DNA of 25,428 nt from Bacteroides sp. Lineage in GTDB: Bacteria > Bacteroidota > Bacteroidia > Bacteroidales > Bacteroidaceae. The stretch lies in contig DXWV01000070.1 in the NCBI GenBank assembly GCA_019416685.1, forward strand, positions 61,280 through 86,707. The letters are read 5' to 3'. Below are positions 6,853 through 16,144 of this stretch, piece by piece (positions within the stretch are counted from its first letter, which is position 1; each line of letters starts with the position of its first letter). The position numbers were made by a program, and so were the translations under genes. Below the pieces are notes generated by a model. The model saw nothing but the letters and a program-made list of their open reading frames with translations. It was not told the DNA's origin and searched no databases.

Positions 6853-9800
6853 ATGAAGAGACTTATCTTTAGAACAAAGCGAAGCATGGTAATCTTTCTT
6901 TTGTTACTTTTCCCGATTTTATCTATGGCACAAGTTGTGACAGGAAAGGTGATACTATTTGAGGATAAAGAAGCTTTGCCAGGTGTTAACGTTCTCGAAA
7001 AAGGAACGACAAATGGTACTATAACTGATATTGATGGAAATTTTTCTATTCATTTAAAGAGTCCGAATTCTACATTGATTTTTTCAATGATCGGGATGAT
7101 TAAACAAGAGAAACGGGTTAATGCGGGTGATAAAGTAGATATAGTATTACAACCAGACCATTATCAGTTGGATCAGATTGTAGTGACGGGCTATTCTACT
7201 CAGAAGAAATCAGATCTGACAGGTTCTGTAACAGTTGTCTCGGTTGACGATATGATGAAATCTGCGGAGAACAATCCTTTAAAGAGTTTACAGGGACGCG
7301 TACCGGGTATGGAAATTACTGCAAATGGTAATCCAAGTGGAGCTGCTACTGTTCGTATCAGAGGTATTGGTACATTAAATAATAATGATCCTCTTTTTGT
7401 AATTGACGGTGTGCCTACCCGTGGTGGAATGCATGAATTGAACTCAAATGATATTGAGAATATTCAGGTATTGAAGGATGCTTCCGCAGCAAGTATTTAC
7501 GGTTCTCGCGCAGCTAACGGGGTTATTATTGTTACAACCAAGAAGGGTAAAGAGGGTAAAATTAAACTGAATTTCGATGCCTATGTTACCCAGACTTTTT
7601 ATAATAATAAGCTGGAAGTAATGAATGCGAAAGAGTACGGACAGGCATTATGGCAGGCTACTGTAAACAGCTCAGAAGATCCCAATAAAAATAATATCGG
7701 ATATACTTATAAATGGGGATACGATGATAATGGAGAAGCTGCCTTATATGATATGTACTTACCAAAGTATTTGGATACGGATAAAACAATGCTTACTTCT
7801 GATACGGATTGGTTTGATGCAGTGTCTCAAAAAGGATTATTGCAATCATATAATCTTTCGGTGAGTAATGGAAGTGAAAGAGGGGATTACTTTTTCTCCC
7901 TGGGATATCTGAGTAATGATGGTACATTGAAGTATACTTCTTTTGATCGTTTTTCAGCTCGTATGAATGCATCTTACCATATTATTAAAGATGTGTTGAC
8001 TATAGGCGAGAACTTTTCTGTAAATCGTACATCAGAAGTACAGATTCCGGATGATAATATTTTGGATATGGCATTGAAAGCATTGCCTTTGATTCCTGTA
8101 CACACAGTAGATGGCAAAGGTTGGGGAGGTCCTACAACCGGTATGAATGACCGTCATAATCCTGCTCGTCTATTGTATGATAATAAAGATAATAAATATG
8201 CATACTGGCGCTTGTTTGGTAATGCTTATATTAATCTGCAACCCCTGAAAGGATTGAATCTCCGGAGTAGTTTCGGACTTGATTATACAAATTATTATAA
8301 GCGTAGCATGGTTCATAGCTATAAAACTGGTACATTGAATAATGATTTGAGTTCTGTTACTTTGGGTGGGACTTATACAACTAAATGGACCTGGAGTAAT
8401 ACAGCCAGTTATGCAAAACAAATTGGTGTTCATAATTTTGATGTATTGGCAGGTTTGGAAATGTATAAAGAGGAGCAGATTAATTTCTCGGCATATAAAG
8501 ACGGTTTTCTGGTAGAAACTCCGGAACAGATGTGGCCAGATATGGGAATTGGAACATCCAAAGTGACAGGTGGCGCTACCAGTTATGCTTTATTATCTTA
8601 TTTTGGTAAAGCCAATTACGCATATGATAATCGTTATCTTGCTTCCGTAACACTTCGTTATGATGGATCTTCACGTTTTGGCAAAAATAACCGTTTCGGT
8701 ACTTTCCCTGCATTCTCCCTGGGCTATCGAATCAGTGAAGAAGCTTATATGGAGAAAACAAGAGATTGGTTGTCTGATTTGAAATTACGTTTCGGATGGG
8801 GACAAACAGGTAATCAGGAAACTGCCAATACTGCTGTACATACACTTTATGTTACCGATTATGGTATGGGAGACCCTACCTGGACTTCGCTGAATGGTAC
8901 TTCTTATGATTTAACAGGAAAAGGCGGCACTTCACTTCCTTCCGGTTATAAGAAAGTGCAACAGGGTAATCCGGATTTGAAATGGGAGACAACGACTCAA
9001 ACCAATATTGGTCTCGATTTTGGTTTCTTTAATCAGAAGTTGTATGGTACTGCTGAATATTATATCAAGAAAACAAAAGACATTCTGGTACAACCCCCTT
9101 ATTTAGGTATCATAGGTGAAGGAGGTTATTGTTGGTACAATGGTGCTTCAATGGAAAACAACGGTTTTGAAGTAAGCCTGGGTTATCGTGATCAAACACC
9201 TTTTGGCCTTTCTTATGACATTTCCGGTAATATATCCGGCTATCGTAATAAAGTGACCAAGTTGCCGTCCGATGTGGAAAACTCTTATGGCGGAAACGGT
9301 AAGGGAGATAATATTCTGGGACGTCCCATTAATTCATTTTATGGTTATATTGCTGACGGATTGTTCCGTACAGAAGAAGATATTGCCGACCATGCGACAC
9401 AAAATGGTGGAGAAGATTTGGGACGTATTCGTTATCGTGACTTGAATGATGATGGAAAAATCGATGATGATGATCGTACCTGGATTGGTTCACCTCATCC
9501 TGATTTTATGTATGGTTTGAACATTGAACTGAGTTACAAAAACTTTGATTTAAGTGCATTCTTTTATGGAGTAAATGGCATTGATGTGAATACATATGCA
9601 GTGAAAAGTGAAACTGATTTCTGGAGTATCAATGATGTTCGTTCCAATAAAGGTACACGTTTATTGAATGCCTGGAGCCCAAGTAACCCAAATTCGGATA
9701 TTCCTGCCATCACAGCTTTAAATGAGAATGATGAAGGGCGTTTATCCACCTATTTTATAGAGAATGGCTCTTTCCTGAAATTACGTAATTTACAATTAGG

Positions 9801-9981
9801 ATATACATTACCACGTAAAATCAGTGAGAAAGCATTTATTGAAAAATTTCGTATTTACGTTAGTGGACAGAATCTGTTTACTATTAAAAGTAAAAACTTC
9901 TCCGGGGTAGATCCGGAAAATGCAGGGTTCGGTTATCCGATACCGACAACGTTTACCGTAGGAGTAAATATTGGTTTTTAA
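6853..9981 (+). CDS. susC: SusC-family TonB-dependent fructan oligosaccharide transporter
   Basis: This 1042-residue protein is the outer-membrane channel that, with the SusD lid, imports oligosaccharides using TonB energy. The start MKRLIFRTKR is preferred to an ATG at 6826, as the signal peptide begins here and ends near SMAQ (residue 27). Residues about 28-105 form a CarboxypepD_reg-like domain (VVTGKVI, ALPGVNV, TDIDGNF). Next come the SusC signature near VVTGYSTQKKSDLTGSV (110-126), the plug with VRIRGIGTLNNNDPLFVIDG (167-186) and GSRAANGVIIVTTKKG, then the barrel to a final TVGVNIGF strand. Size and domains are normal for SusC. It opens the operon; susD follows after 36 bases. Fructan substrate is inferred from the GH32 genes and fructokinase downstream. 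Confidence 0.95.
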   Translation: MKRLIFRTKRSMVIFLLLLFPILSMAQVVTGKVILFEDKEALPGVNVLEKGTTNGTITDIDGNFSIHLKSPNSTLIFSMIGMIKQEKRVNAGDKVDIVLQPDHYQLDQIVVTGYSTQKKSDLTGSVTVVSVDDMMKSAENNPLKSLQGRVPGMEITANGNPSGAATVRIRGIGTLNNNDPLFVIDGVPTRGGMHELNSNDIENIQVLKDASAASIYGSRAANGVIIVTTKKGKEGKIKLNFDAYVTQTFYNNKLEVMNAKEYGQALWQATVNSSEDPNKNNIGYTYKWGYDDNGEAALYDMYLPKYLDTDKTMLTSDTDWFDAVSQKGLLQSYNLSVSNGSERGDYFFSLGYLSNDGTLKYTSFDRFSARMNASYHIIKDVLTIGENFSVNRTSEVQIPDDNILDMALKALPLIPVHTVDGKGWGGPTTGMNDRHNPARLLYDNKDNKYAYWRLFGNAYINLQPLKGLNLRSSFGLDYTNYYKRSMVHSYKTGTLNNDLSSVTLGGTYTTKWTWSNTASYAKQIGVHNFDVLAGLEMYKEEQINFSAYKDGFLVETPEQMWPDMGIGTSKVTGGATSYALLSYFGKANYAYDNRYLASVTLRYDGSSRFGKNNRFGTFPAFSLGYRISEEAYMEKTRDWLSDLKLRFGWGQTGNQETANTAVHTLYVTDYGMGDPTWTSLNGTSYDLTGKGGTSLPSGYKKVQQGNPDLKWETTTQTNIGLDFGFFNQKLYGTAEYYIKKTKDILVQPPYLGIIGEGGYCWYNGASMENNGFEVSLGYRDQTPFGLSYDISGNISGYRNKVTKLPSDVENSYGGNGKGDNILGRPINSFYGYIADGLFRTEEDIADHATQNGGEDLGRIRYRDLNDDGKIDDDDRTWIGSPHPDFMYGLNIELSYKNFDLSAFFYGVNGIDVNTYAVKSETDFWSINDVRSNKGTRLLNAWSPSNPNSDIPAITALNENDEGRLSTYFIENGSFLKLRNLQLGYTLPRKISEKAFIEKFRIYVSGQNLFTIKSKNFSGVDPENAGFGYPIPTTFTVGVNIGF

Positions 9982-10017
9982 GTTTCAAATATTATGCGAA
10001 AATAAACTAACAGAAAC

Positions 10018-11724
10018 ATGAAAAAGATAAAATATATATTTGGTTTTATTGGAGCTGCATTAATGTTCACAGCTTGTTCCGATTTCCTGGATGTAGCTAC
10101 CCAAAATGGTTTGGATCCGGATCAGGCAAATGATGCAGAGAGATTTTGTAATGCTGCTTATGCTTCATTAATGAATCAGCGTGATGTGAAATTATGGGCC
10201 TGGGGGGATGTCCGGTCTGATGATGCATATAAAGGTGGTGGTGGAACAAACGATGGTTATACAGAGCATTGTTATGAGACAGGTACCCATATTGTGACTA
10301 CTTTTAGTGAACCGGATGGATACTGGTTTGTGCAGTATTGTGGTATTTCCCGTGTCAATTCGGCTCTTAATGCATTGAATATTGTATCTGAAAAAGAATT
10401 TCCGAATAAGGTGACCCGGCAGGCAGAAATGCGCTTTTTAAGAGGACACTTTTATTTCTTATTGAAAATACTTTTCAAGAATATCCCTTTTGTTGATGAG
10501 ACGGTTCCGGAACATCAATATCAGTTCATATCTAATGTAGAATTGACAGATGTTGAGATGTGGGATAAAATTATTGCAGATTTTAAGTTTGCTTTTGATA
10601 ATCTGCCGGAGAAGCAGGCTGATTTGGGAAGAGCCAATAAATATGCCGCTGCTGCTTATCTGGCCAAGGCCTACTTATATAAAGCTTATCGTCAGAATGA
10701 AAAATATGAGGTAACCTCAATTGACGTTGATGATTTGGAAGAGGTAGTAAAATATACAGGAGAAGTCTTGAAGTCAAATTACGGTTTGGAAACAGATTTC
10801 GCTTACAATTTTATGCCTGAATTTGAGAATGGAAAAGAGAGTATTTTTGCCATTCAATTCTCTAAAGATGACGGTACGATGTTTGGTAACTTGAATTTTG
10901 CAGATTTTCTTTCTGTTCCGCAGGGATTGGGATGTTGTGATTTCCATAAGCCAAGCCAGAATCTGGTAAATGCGTTTAAGACAAGCAAAGGACTGCCGAT
11001 GTTCAAGGTAAATAACGGTGTCTATTCGGAAAATTATGATATAGCCAATTATTCGAAAAGTAAAGCGGCTGATCCTCGCTTATTCAGTACGGTAGCAATG
11101 GATGGTTTTCCTTATAAATATAATGAGGATCTTCTTTTCCAGAATTCGTGGAATCGTAACCCCGAAGTATACGGTAACTTTGCTTCATTGAAAGAGAATG
11201 TGGATCCTTCCTGTGATTGCTTTGTTAACCTTTCTCCGTATTATGCCAATTCGATGAATAAAATTCTCATTCGTTTTGCCGATGTTTTATTGATAAGAGC
11301 TGAAGCTTTGATTGAATTGAACCGTGAACCGGAGGCGCTACCTTTAATAAATCAGGTTCGTCAACGTGCACAGGATAGTGCGAATGGAATGGTAAATTAT
11401 AGTGATCCGGATTTGAAACCGGTTATGGAAGTTGCACTTTATGAGGATGGAAACAATTGCACCTGGAATCAAGACTTTGCCCGCTATGCATTGAGATGGG
11501 AACGCCGTCTGGAATTTGCAATGGAAAATATGCGCTTCTTTGATTTGGTTCGTTGGGGGATTTGTAGTGAAACGATGAATAAGTATTTTCAATCGGAAAA
11601 AGCAAGACGTTCCTATCTGAAGGAAGCCGTATTTACAAAAAATAAAAATGAATATGTTCCTATACCTCAACAGCAGATAGGTTATAGCAAAGATTTATAC
11701 AAGCAGAATTACGGATGGAAATAA
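10018..11724 (+). CDS. susD: SusD-family surface glycan-binding lipoprotein
   Basis: The 568-residue protein starts MKKIKYIFGF and has a lipobox MFTAC with the lipid cysteine at residue 20, followed by SDFLDV, the usual mature start of SusD proteins. The RagB/SusD pattern is visible throughout: NAAYASLM, a TPR-like AEMRFLRGHFYF segment, AKAYLYKAY, the ADVLLIRAEALIELNR helix, RWERRLEFAMENMRFFDLVR near the C-terminus, and a closing YVPIPQQQI. It caps the SusC channel on the cell surface and helps capture the glycan. It is 36 bases downstream of susC, the constant SusCD arrangement, and 17 bases upstream of the binding lipoprotein. Confidence 0.95.
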   Translation: MKKIKYIFGFIGAALMFTACSDFLDVATQNGLDPDQANDAERFCNAAYASLMNQRDVKLWAWGDVRSDDAYKGGGGTNDGYTEHCYETGTHIVTTFSEPDGYWFVQYCGISRVNSALNALNIVSEKEFPNKVTRQAEMRFLRGHFYFLLKILFKNIPFVDETVPEHQYQFISNVELTDVEMWDKIIADFKFAFDNLPEKQADLGRANKYAAAAYLAKAYLYKAYRQNEKYEVTSIDVDDLEEVVKYTGEVLKSNYGLETDFAYNFMPEFENGKESIFAIQFSKDDGTMFGNLNFADFLSVPQGLGCCDFHKPSQNLVNAFKTSKGLPMFKVNNGVYSENYDIANYSKSKAADPRLFSTVAMDGFPYKYNEDLLFQNSWNRNPEVYGNFASLKENVDPSCDCFVNLSPYYANSMNKILIRFADVLLIRAEALIELNREPEALPLINQVRQRAQDSANGMVNYSDPDLKPVMEVALYEDGNNCTWNQDFARYALRWERRLEFAMENMRFFDLVRWGICSETMNKYFQSEKARRSYLKEAVFTKNKNEYVPIPQQQIGYSKDLYKQNYGWK

Positions 11725-11741
11725 TCTTAAATAGACAATTC

Positions 11742-13136
11742 ATGAAAAAGTATTTTAGTTTAATAATGATAATGTTGTCTGTATCTTGCCTGTTTCTGAC
11801 AGCTTGTGATGACGACAAACGTGATTCATTGGATTTTTCACAAGACGTGAATATTCATGAGTTTACAATAAATGGGGTGCAAGGAGTTATTGATAATGAA
11901 ACCATGATGATCAAGGTAATGCTTCCGCCTAAATCGGATGTTACTTCATTAGTGCCTGATATTAAGGTTGCAGATAATGCTGTTATAACTCCGGGCAGTG
12001 GCGAATCACAGAATTTTTCCGGAAATGTGGAATATAAAGTGACAAATGGTAATTTGTATAATACTTATAAAGTATCGGTTGAAGTATTGAATGCCAGAAT
12101 TACTAAGTTTATACTCAATGGTAGATATGTTGGCACAATCGATCCTGTTAATAATACGATTAGTGTAACAGTTCCTACTACTATTGACATCACGAAGCTG
12201 ATTCCTACCATCGAATATACTGAGGGAGCTACTATCTCCCCTGAAAATTCGAAAATACAAGATTTTACTAATCCTGTGGTTTATACACTTACATATATGA
12301 ATGAAACTTTTACTTATGAGGTTTCTGTAATACAAAGTGATCATACCTATGCATTCCTGGGTACGGCCGAAACAATTGACGGGCTGACTAATGCCGATGA
12401 AAAGACTGCGGCAGAATGGATGATGGAAAATATTCCGAATAGTAAATATGTATCGTTGGAATCATTGAAAGATGGTGCTGCTTCGCTCAATCAGTTTACA
12501 GCAGTATGGTTCCATTATGAACAAACGAATACACTACCGGTTATTGCCGCTAATAAGAATGTGACAAATGTAATTAAAGGATACTACAGTAATGGAGGGA
12601 ATATTTTCCTTTCCGGAACAGCTTGCCTTTATACGGGAAGTTTGGGTATTACTCCTGCTGCATATATTCCAAACAATGCTTTTGGCAGTTTTGGTGATGC
12701 CGGGCAGGTGAATGCTCCTGGTGAACTTTGGGGGATCGCTATTACCGGTTGTGAAGAACATCCTATTTATAAAGGAGTGACAATTGATAAAACCACTCAA
12801 TCGTGGCCGGTAGTTTGGCTTGTTGGAAAAGATATATCCTGGAGAAGGAATATCGGATGTCCGTGGGACCTTGTTGCCCCTTATACACAAAACTGGGCAG
12901 ATTGGGCATCAAAGACGGGTGGTACACCATTGGCTTCTTTCAATTGGGATGATGATTGTAATGAGAAGGTTGCCGTTTCGGTATTTGATGGTATCGAAGG
13001 TGGAAAAGGAACTGCCGTTTGTATCGGAGCCCCGTCTTATGATTGGTATTATGAGAAAGAAAATGTGTCGTCAAATTCTTACTATTCCAATATAGAAAAG
13101 ATGACGTTGAATATTTTCAACTATCTCACTAAATAA
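11742..13136 (+). CDS. SusE-position surface glycan-binding lipoprotein
   Basis: The 464-residue product starts MKKYFSLIMI; an overlapping ATG at 11715, inside susD, is rejected. The lipobox FLTAC puts the lipid cysteine at residue 22, followed by DDDKRD, an acidic start typical of surface-exported Bacteroides lipoproteins. Residues about 36-115 and 116-197 are two similar beta-sandwich repeats of a DUF5018-like type. Both contain an F-x-(I/L)-NG strand, an I-D-N/P-N-T segment, LVP/LIP and YxVxV strands. Residues about 200-464 form an unrelated region (DUF4960-like, from memory) with FLSGTACLYTGSLG. Position right after susD matches the levan-binding protein of B. thetaiotaomicron (BT1761 position). 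The role is to hold fructan near the surface endo-enzyme; binding is inferred, not shown. Confidence 0.8.
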   Translation: MKKYFSLIMIMLSVSCLFLTACDDDKRDSLDFSQDVNIHEFTINGVQGVIDNETMMIKVMLPPKSDVTSLVPDIKVADNAVITPGSGESQNFSGNVEYKVTNGNLYNTYKVSVEVLNARITKFILNGRYVGTIDPVNNTISVTVPTTIDITKLIPTIEYTEGATISPENSKIQDFTNPVVYTLTYMNETFTYEVSVIQSDHTYAFLGTAETIDGLTNADEKTAAEWMMENIPNSKYVSLESLKDGAASLNQFTAVWFHYEQTNTLPVIAANKNVTNVIKGYYSNGGNIFLSGTACLYTGSLGITPAAYIPNNAFGSFGDAGQVNAPGELWGIAITGCEEHPIYKGVTIDKTTQSWPVVWLVGKDISWRRNIGCPWDLVAPYTQNWADWASKTGGTPLASFNWDDDCNEKVAVSVFDGIEGGKGTAVCIGAPSYDWYYEKENVSSNSYYSNIEKMTLNIFNYLTK

Positions 13137-13148
13137 ATGGTGTAAAAT

Positions 13149-13177
13149 GATACATCGTTGCTTATCAACGATGTATC
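13149..13177 (+). terminator. Strong hairpin between binding-protein and endo-GH32 genes
   Basis: GATACATCGTTG (13149-13160) pairs perfectly with CAACGATGTATC (13166-13177) around a 5-base loop, a 12-base-pair stem with 60 or so bases left before the next ATG. Only short T-runs follow (CTATCCTTT). It may act as a partial terminator or an RNA-stabilising hairpin that lets susC, susD and the binding protein be made in greater amounts than the enzymes. Confidence 0.6.
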
Positions 13178-13241
13178 CTATCCTTTACTATAAACAACAA
13201 ACTTATTTTTTTAGTAGTCAAAATAAATAGAGATCATAATT

Positions 13242-14780
13242 ATGAAAAAGTATATCTATGTTTTGTTTATGTTCACAACTTTCAATTTATGGGCATGTAG
13301 TGATAGCGAACCTTCGGGTGGCGGAGGAGAAGAGGTGGTAGATAAAACCACTGATTGTCAATCTACCAGTGAGAAAGGTGCTTATACAACCTGGTACAAA
13401 CCTGCAAATGGCTGGGTAGGTGATCCGATTCCTTATTATGATGATGGTAAATTTTATATTTTCTATTTACAGGATTGGCGTTCGGGGTATCCTTTCTTAC
13501 ATCCATGGCATATGGTTTATTCTACAGATCTTTCTTCTTTTACTTTTGGTGGTGAAACCATCCCTTGTGGGAAAGAAGAAGAGCAGGACGTAGCTTTAGG
13601 AACAGGTGGTGTAATTAAAGATCGTACTACCGGAGAGTACTGTGCGTTTTATACTGGTCATCAGTGGAAGTGGCAGGAGATGGGAGTACCTACGCAGGCT
13701 ATTTTATTGACTACTTCCAAGGATATGAAGACTTGGACAAAGAAGGGTGAACATAATTTCTATCTCTCTCTTAGGGGACAAAGTGGGTATGTGGAAAATG
13801 ATTGTCGTGATCCGCATGTATTTTATGATGAAGAAGACGGATTATATAAAATGGTGGTGACAACGCATACGAATGCAGGGGCAACACTGGCTTTATTTAC
13901 ATCTAAAGAGTTGCAGAATGCAAAGGCATGGACACTACAGGAGCCTCTTTATACAGATCCGGCAATCTGGGTTATGGAATGTGCTGATGTCTTTAAGGAA
14001 GGAGAGTATTGGTATTTGACTTATTCGAATGTAGCCGATCGTAAAGTGCATTATCGCTATGCCAAATCACTGAAAGGCCCATGGATAAAACCTGCCAATG
14101 ATATATTTGATGGTATTGCTTTTTATGCCGGAAAAACTATGTCAAATGGAAAAGAACGTTATTTGGCAGGATGGTGTCCGACGCGTATCGGTGATGGTGA
14201 TCCTGATCAGTGGGGTGGTTCTTTGGTTTGTCATCACATGTTATTTAATGCTGACGGAACCATTGATCTTAAACTTCCTGACGGAATTGATAAGAAGTTT
14301 ACTACGTTGAAAAAGACAGTACTTATTGATAAATCCGGGAAAGCTGTTAAGAAAGAGAATTCATATGTCCTTTCGGATATGGCTTCAGTATCCTTCCCGC
14401 GATTGGATAAGACGTGTAAAATAGAAGCAACTATCAAAGCCACCGGAGATGAAGATGTTTTTGGGTTTGCTTTTGGAGCATGTGATGATAAAACAGAAGT
14501 TTACTCTGTTCGTTTTGATTTGAAATCCAAAAAAATGATAATGTCAAAAGATGATTTGACACGTGGGACTACTCCTGCACAAACCGATGTTACATTGGTA
14601 ATTCCCGCTGACAAACAATTTAAGGTGAAAATTGTAGCTGAAAAATCTGTTTGTGTGATGTATGTAAACGATAAGATTGCATTCTCTAATCGTATTGACA
14701 AAATGCCTAAGAATCCGTGGGCAATTTTCACAGATAAAGGAACCGAGATTTCTTTCTCTGATATAAAAGTATATGAATAA
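13242..14780 (+). CDS. GH32 lipoprotein, probable surface endo-levanase
   Basis: The 512-residue protein starts MKKYIYVLFM and has a lipobox NLWAC with lipid cysteine 19, then SDSEPSGGGGEE, a flexible acidic linker fitting surface display. The three GH32 catalytic sites are present: GWVGDPIPYY with nucleophile Asp61, CRDPHVF with the transition-state Asp190, and MECADVF with acid/base Glu246. The first motif differs from the usual WMNDPNG of exo-acting GH32 enzymes, a divergence that fits the BT1760-type endo-levanase branch. Residues about 355-512 form the C-terminal beta sandwich. It would cut beta-2,6 fructan outside the cell into oligosaccharides for SusCD. It lies 105 bases after the binding protein, separated by a hairpin. 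Confidence 0.85.
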   Translation: MKKYIYVLFMFTTFNLWACSDSEPSGGGGEEVVDKTTDCQSTSEKGAYTTWYKPANGWVGDPIPYYDDGKFYIFYLQDWRSGYPFLHPWHMVYSTDLSSFTFGGETIPCGKEEEQDVALGTGGVIKDRTTGEYCAFYTGHQWKWQEMGVPTQAILLTTSKDMKTWTKKGEHNFYLSLRGQSGYVENDCRDPHVFYDEEDGLYKMVVTTHTNAGATLALFTSKELQNAKAWTLQEPLYTDPAIWVMECADVFKEGEYWYLTYSNVADRKVHYRYAKSLKGPWIKPANDIFDGIAFYAGKTMSNGKERYLAGWCPTRIGDGDPDQWGGSLVCHHMLFNADGTIDLKLPDGIDKKFTTLKKTVLIDKSGKAVKKENSYVLSDMASVSFPRLDKTCKIEATIKATGDEDVFGFAFGACDDKTEVYSVRFDLKSKKMIMSKDDLTRGTTPAQTDVTLVIPADKQFKVKIVAEKSVCVMYVNDKIAFSNRIDKMPKNPWAIFTDKGTEISFSDIKVYE

Positions 14781-14812
14781 TCCTTTATTTAATAATTTAA
14801 AACATTGATAAC

Positions 14813-16063
14813 ATGAAAAAGACATTTTTACTCGTTGCTGCACTTGCTGCCACTTCTACATTATTGGCTCAAGATGATTTGGTTATTTATGGTGATGTAA
14901 CTTCGGGCGTTGAATGGCACAACTTTGCCGGTCCGACAAATGTACAGGAAGTGGATAATCCTACTCCGGATGCAGTCAATTCTACAGCTAAATGTATCTC
15001 AATGAATCGTCCTAAAGAGACGGGTGGTTCTGATGAGATAGGATGGCCTTGGGAAGGTGCTTTATCCGAGAGTTTTAGTGTGCCTAATATTACTGACTAT
15101 AATTCGATTTCGATGTTAGTGAAGAAACCCTATCCGGGAAAAGTTTGTCTTGAATTGCAGAGCCCAACAGGAGGAAGCGGTATGATATATGCAGAATATA
15201 CTGCTACCGATGATTCCTGGCAGAAGCTGACATTTCCGATCATAAATGTTTCAGGACTTGGAGCAACCGGACTTACCAAAATATTGATTGAAATTCATCG
15301 TGAAGACGAAAATAACAATGATGACTTCGAAGATTGCATGATGTATGCCGATGAGATTACTTTACATAAGGCTATGCCGGAATTTGGCTTTAATGGAGAA
15401 GACAAAATTGCGGGTGGATGGATTCCTTTCCCGGGAGATGAATTCAACAGAAAAGCCAGAATTGTTACTAATCCGGATCAGACAGGCATTAATACCACTG
15501 ACAAGTGTTTATGGATTAAGAGAGAAAAGAATGATGAAGTATTTTCCGGTGCCATTAATCGTAATTTTAAAGTGAATAATTTGAATGAATTCAAATGCAT
15601 GACGATGATGGTAAAGAAGAGTATAGCAGGACCGGTAAGTCTGGAGTTACAGTCTCCTGGTGAGGAAAAGAAACAAATTCTGACAGCTGATTATACAGAA
15701 GTAGGTAGATGGCAAAAATTAGAATTTGTATTCCCTGACAATCTGCTGGAAGGTGCTCCATTGCAAATTATTATTTTGCAGGCTCATGTTGTAGATACGA
15801 AAGAAGACGCAAGCTTTACCGAACCTATGGATATATATGTAGATGAACTTTATTTGTTGAGTGAAACTGTATCCATTCCTTTATATTCAAAGGATAAGAA
15901 AGAAATTGTGAGGACTGAGATTTATGATATCAGAGGAATGCTTATGACAACATTCGGCGCAAACGAAGAAGTCATTATAGATAACCTCGAAAAAGGAGTT
16001 TATGTTGTTCGTCAAACAGATAAAGAAGGAAATGTGACGGTAGAGAAAATAATGAATAAATAA
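14813..16063 (+). CDS. Secreted protein with two tandem beta-sandwich repeats and a sorting-domain-like tail
   Basis: The 416-residue protein starts MKKTFLLVAA with an SPI signal ending LLAQ (residue 20). No known family was recognised. Residues about 21-188 and 189-350 are internal repeats. Each has a LVKK/MVKK strand leading to an LELQSP motif (residues 102-118 and 266-282), WQKL (136-139 and 300-303), and a closing YADEITL or YVDELYL strand. The fold looks like a jelly roll of a carbohydrate-binding module. Residues about 355-416 (EIYDIRGMLMTTF, GVYVVRQTDKEGNVTVEKIM) resemble a type A C-terminal sorting domain of type IX secretion. It lies 32 bases after the endo-GH32 gene, before GH172. 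Fructan binding is inferred only from context. Confidence 0.75.
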   Translation: MKKTFLLVAALAATSTLLAQDDLVIYGDVTSGVEWHNFAGPTNVQEVDNPTPDAVNSTAKCISMNRPKETGGSDEIGWPWEGALSESFSVPNITDYNSISMLVKKPYPGKVCLELQSPTGGSGMIYAEYTATDDSWQKLTFPIINVSGLGATGLTKILIEIHREDENNNDDFEDCMMYADEITLHKAMPEFGFNGEDKIAGGWIPFPGDEFNRKARIVTNPDQTGINTTDKCLWIKREKNDEVFSGAINRNFKVNNLNEFKCMTMMVKKSIAGPVSLELQSPGEEKKQILTADYTEVGRWQKLEFVFPDNLLEGAPLQIIILQAHVVDTKEDASFTEPMDIYVDELYLLSETVSIPLYSKDKKEIVRTEIYDIRGMLMTTFGANEEVIIDNLEKGVYVVRQTDKEGNVTVEKIMNK

Positions 16064-16077
16064 TTTTAGTATGTGTG

Positions 16078-16124
16078 GAAAGTGAAGAGGAGGGGGTGAA
16101 CATGACTCTTCACTTTCTTTTATA
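16078..16124 (+). terminator. Hairpin with T-run between the repeat protein and GH172 genes
   Basis: GAAAGTGAAGAG (16078-16089) pairs perfectly with CTCTTCACTTTC (16106-16117), a 12-base-pair stem with a 16-base loop, followed by TTTTAT. This is a good intrinsic terminator shape only 20 bases upstream of the GH172 start. It probably lowers readthrough rather than ending the operon, since no clear promoter was found between it and the ATG at 16145. Confidence 0.65.
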
Positions 16125-16144
16125 AAACTTTAAAGAATGCCGAT

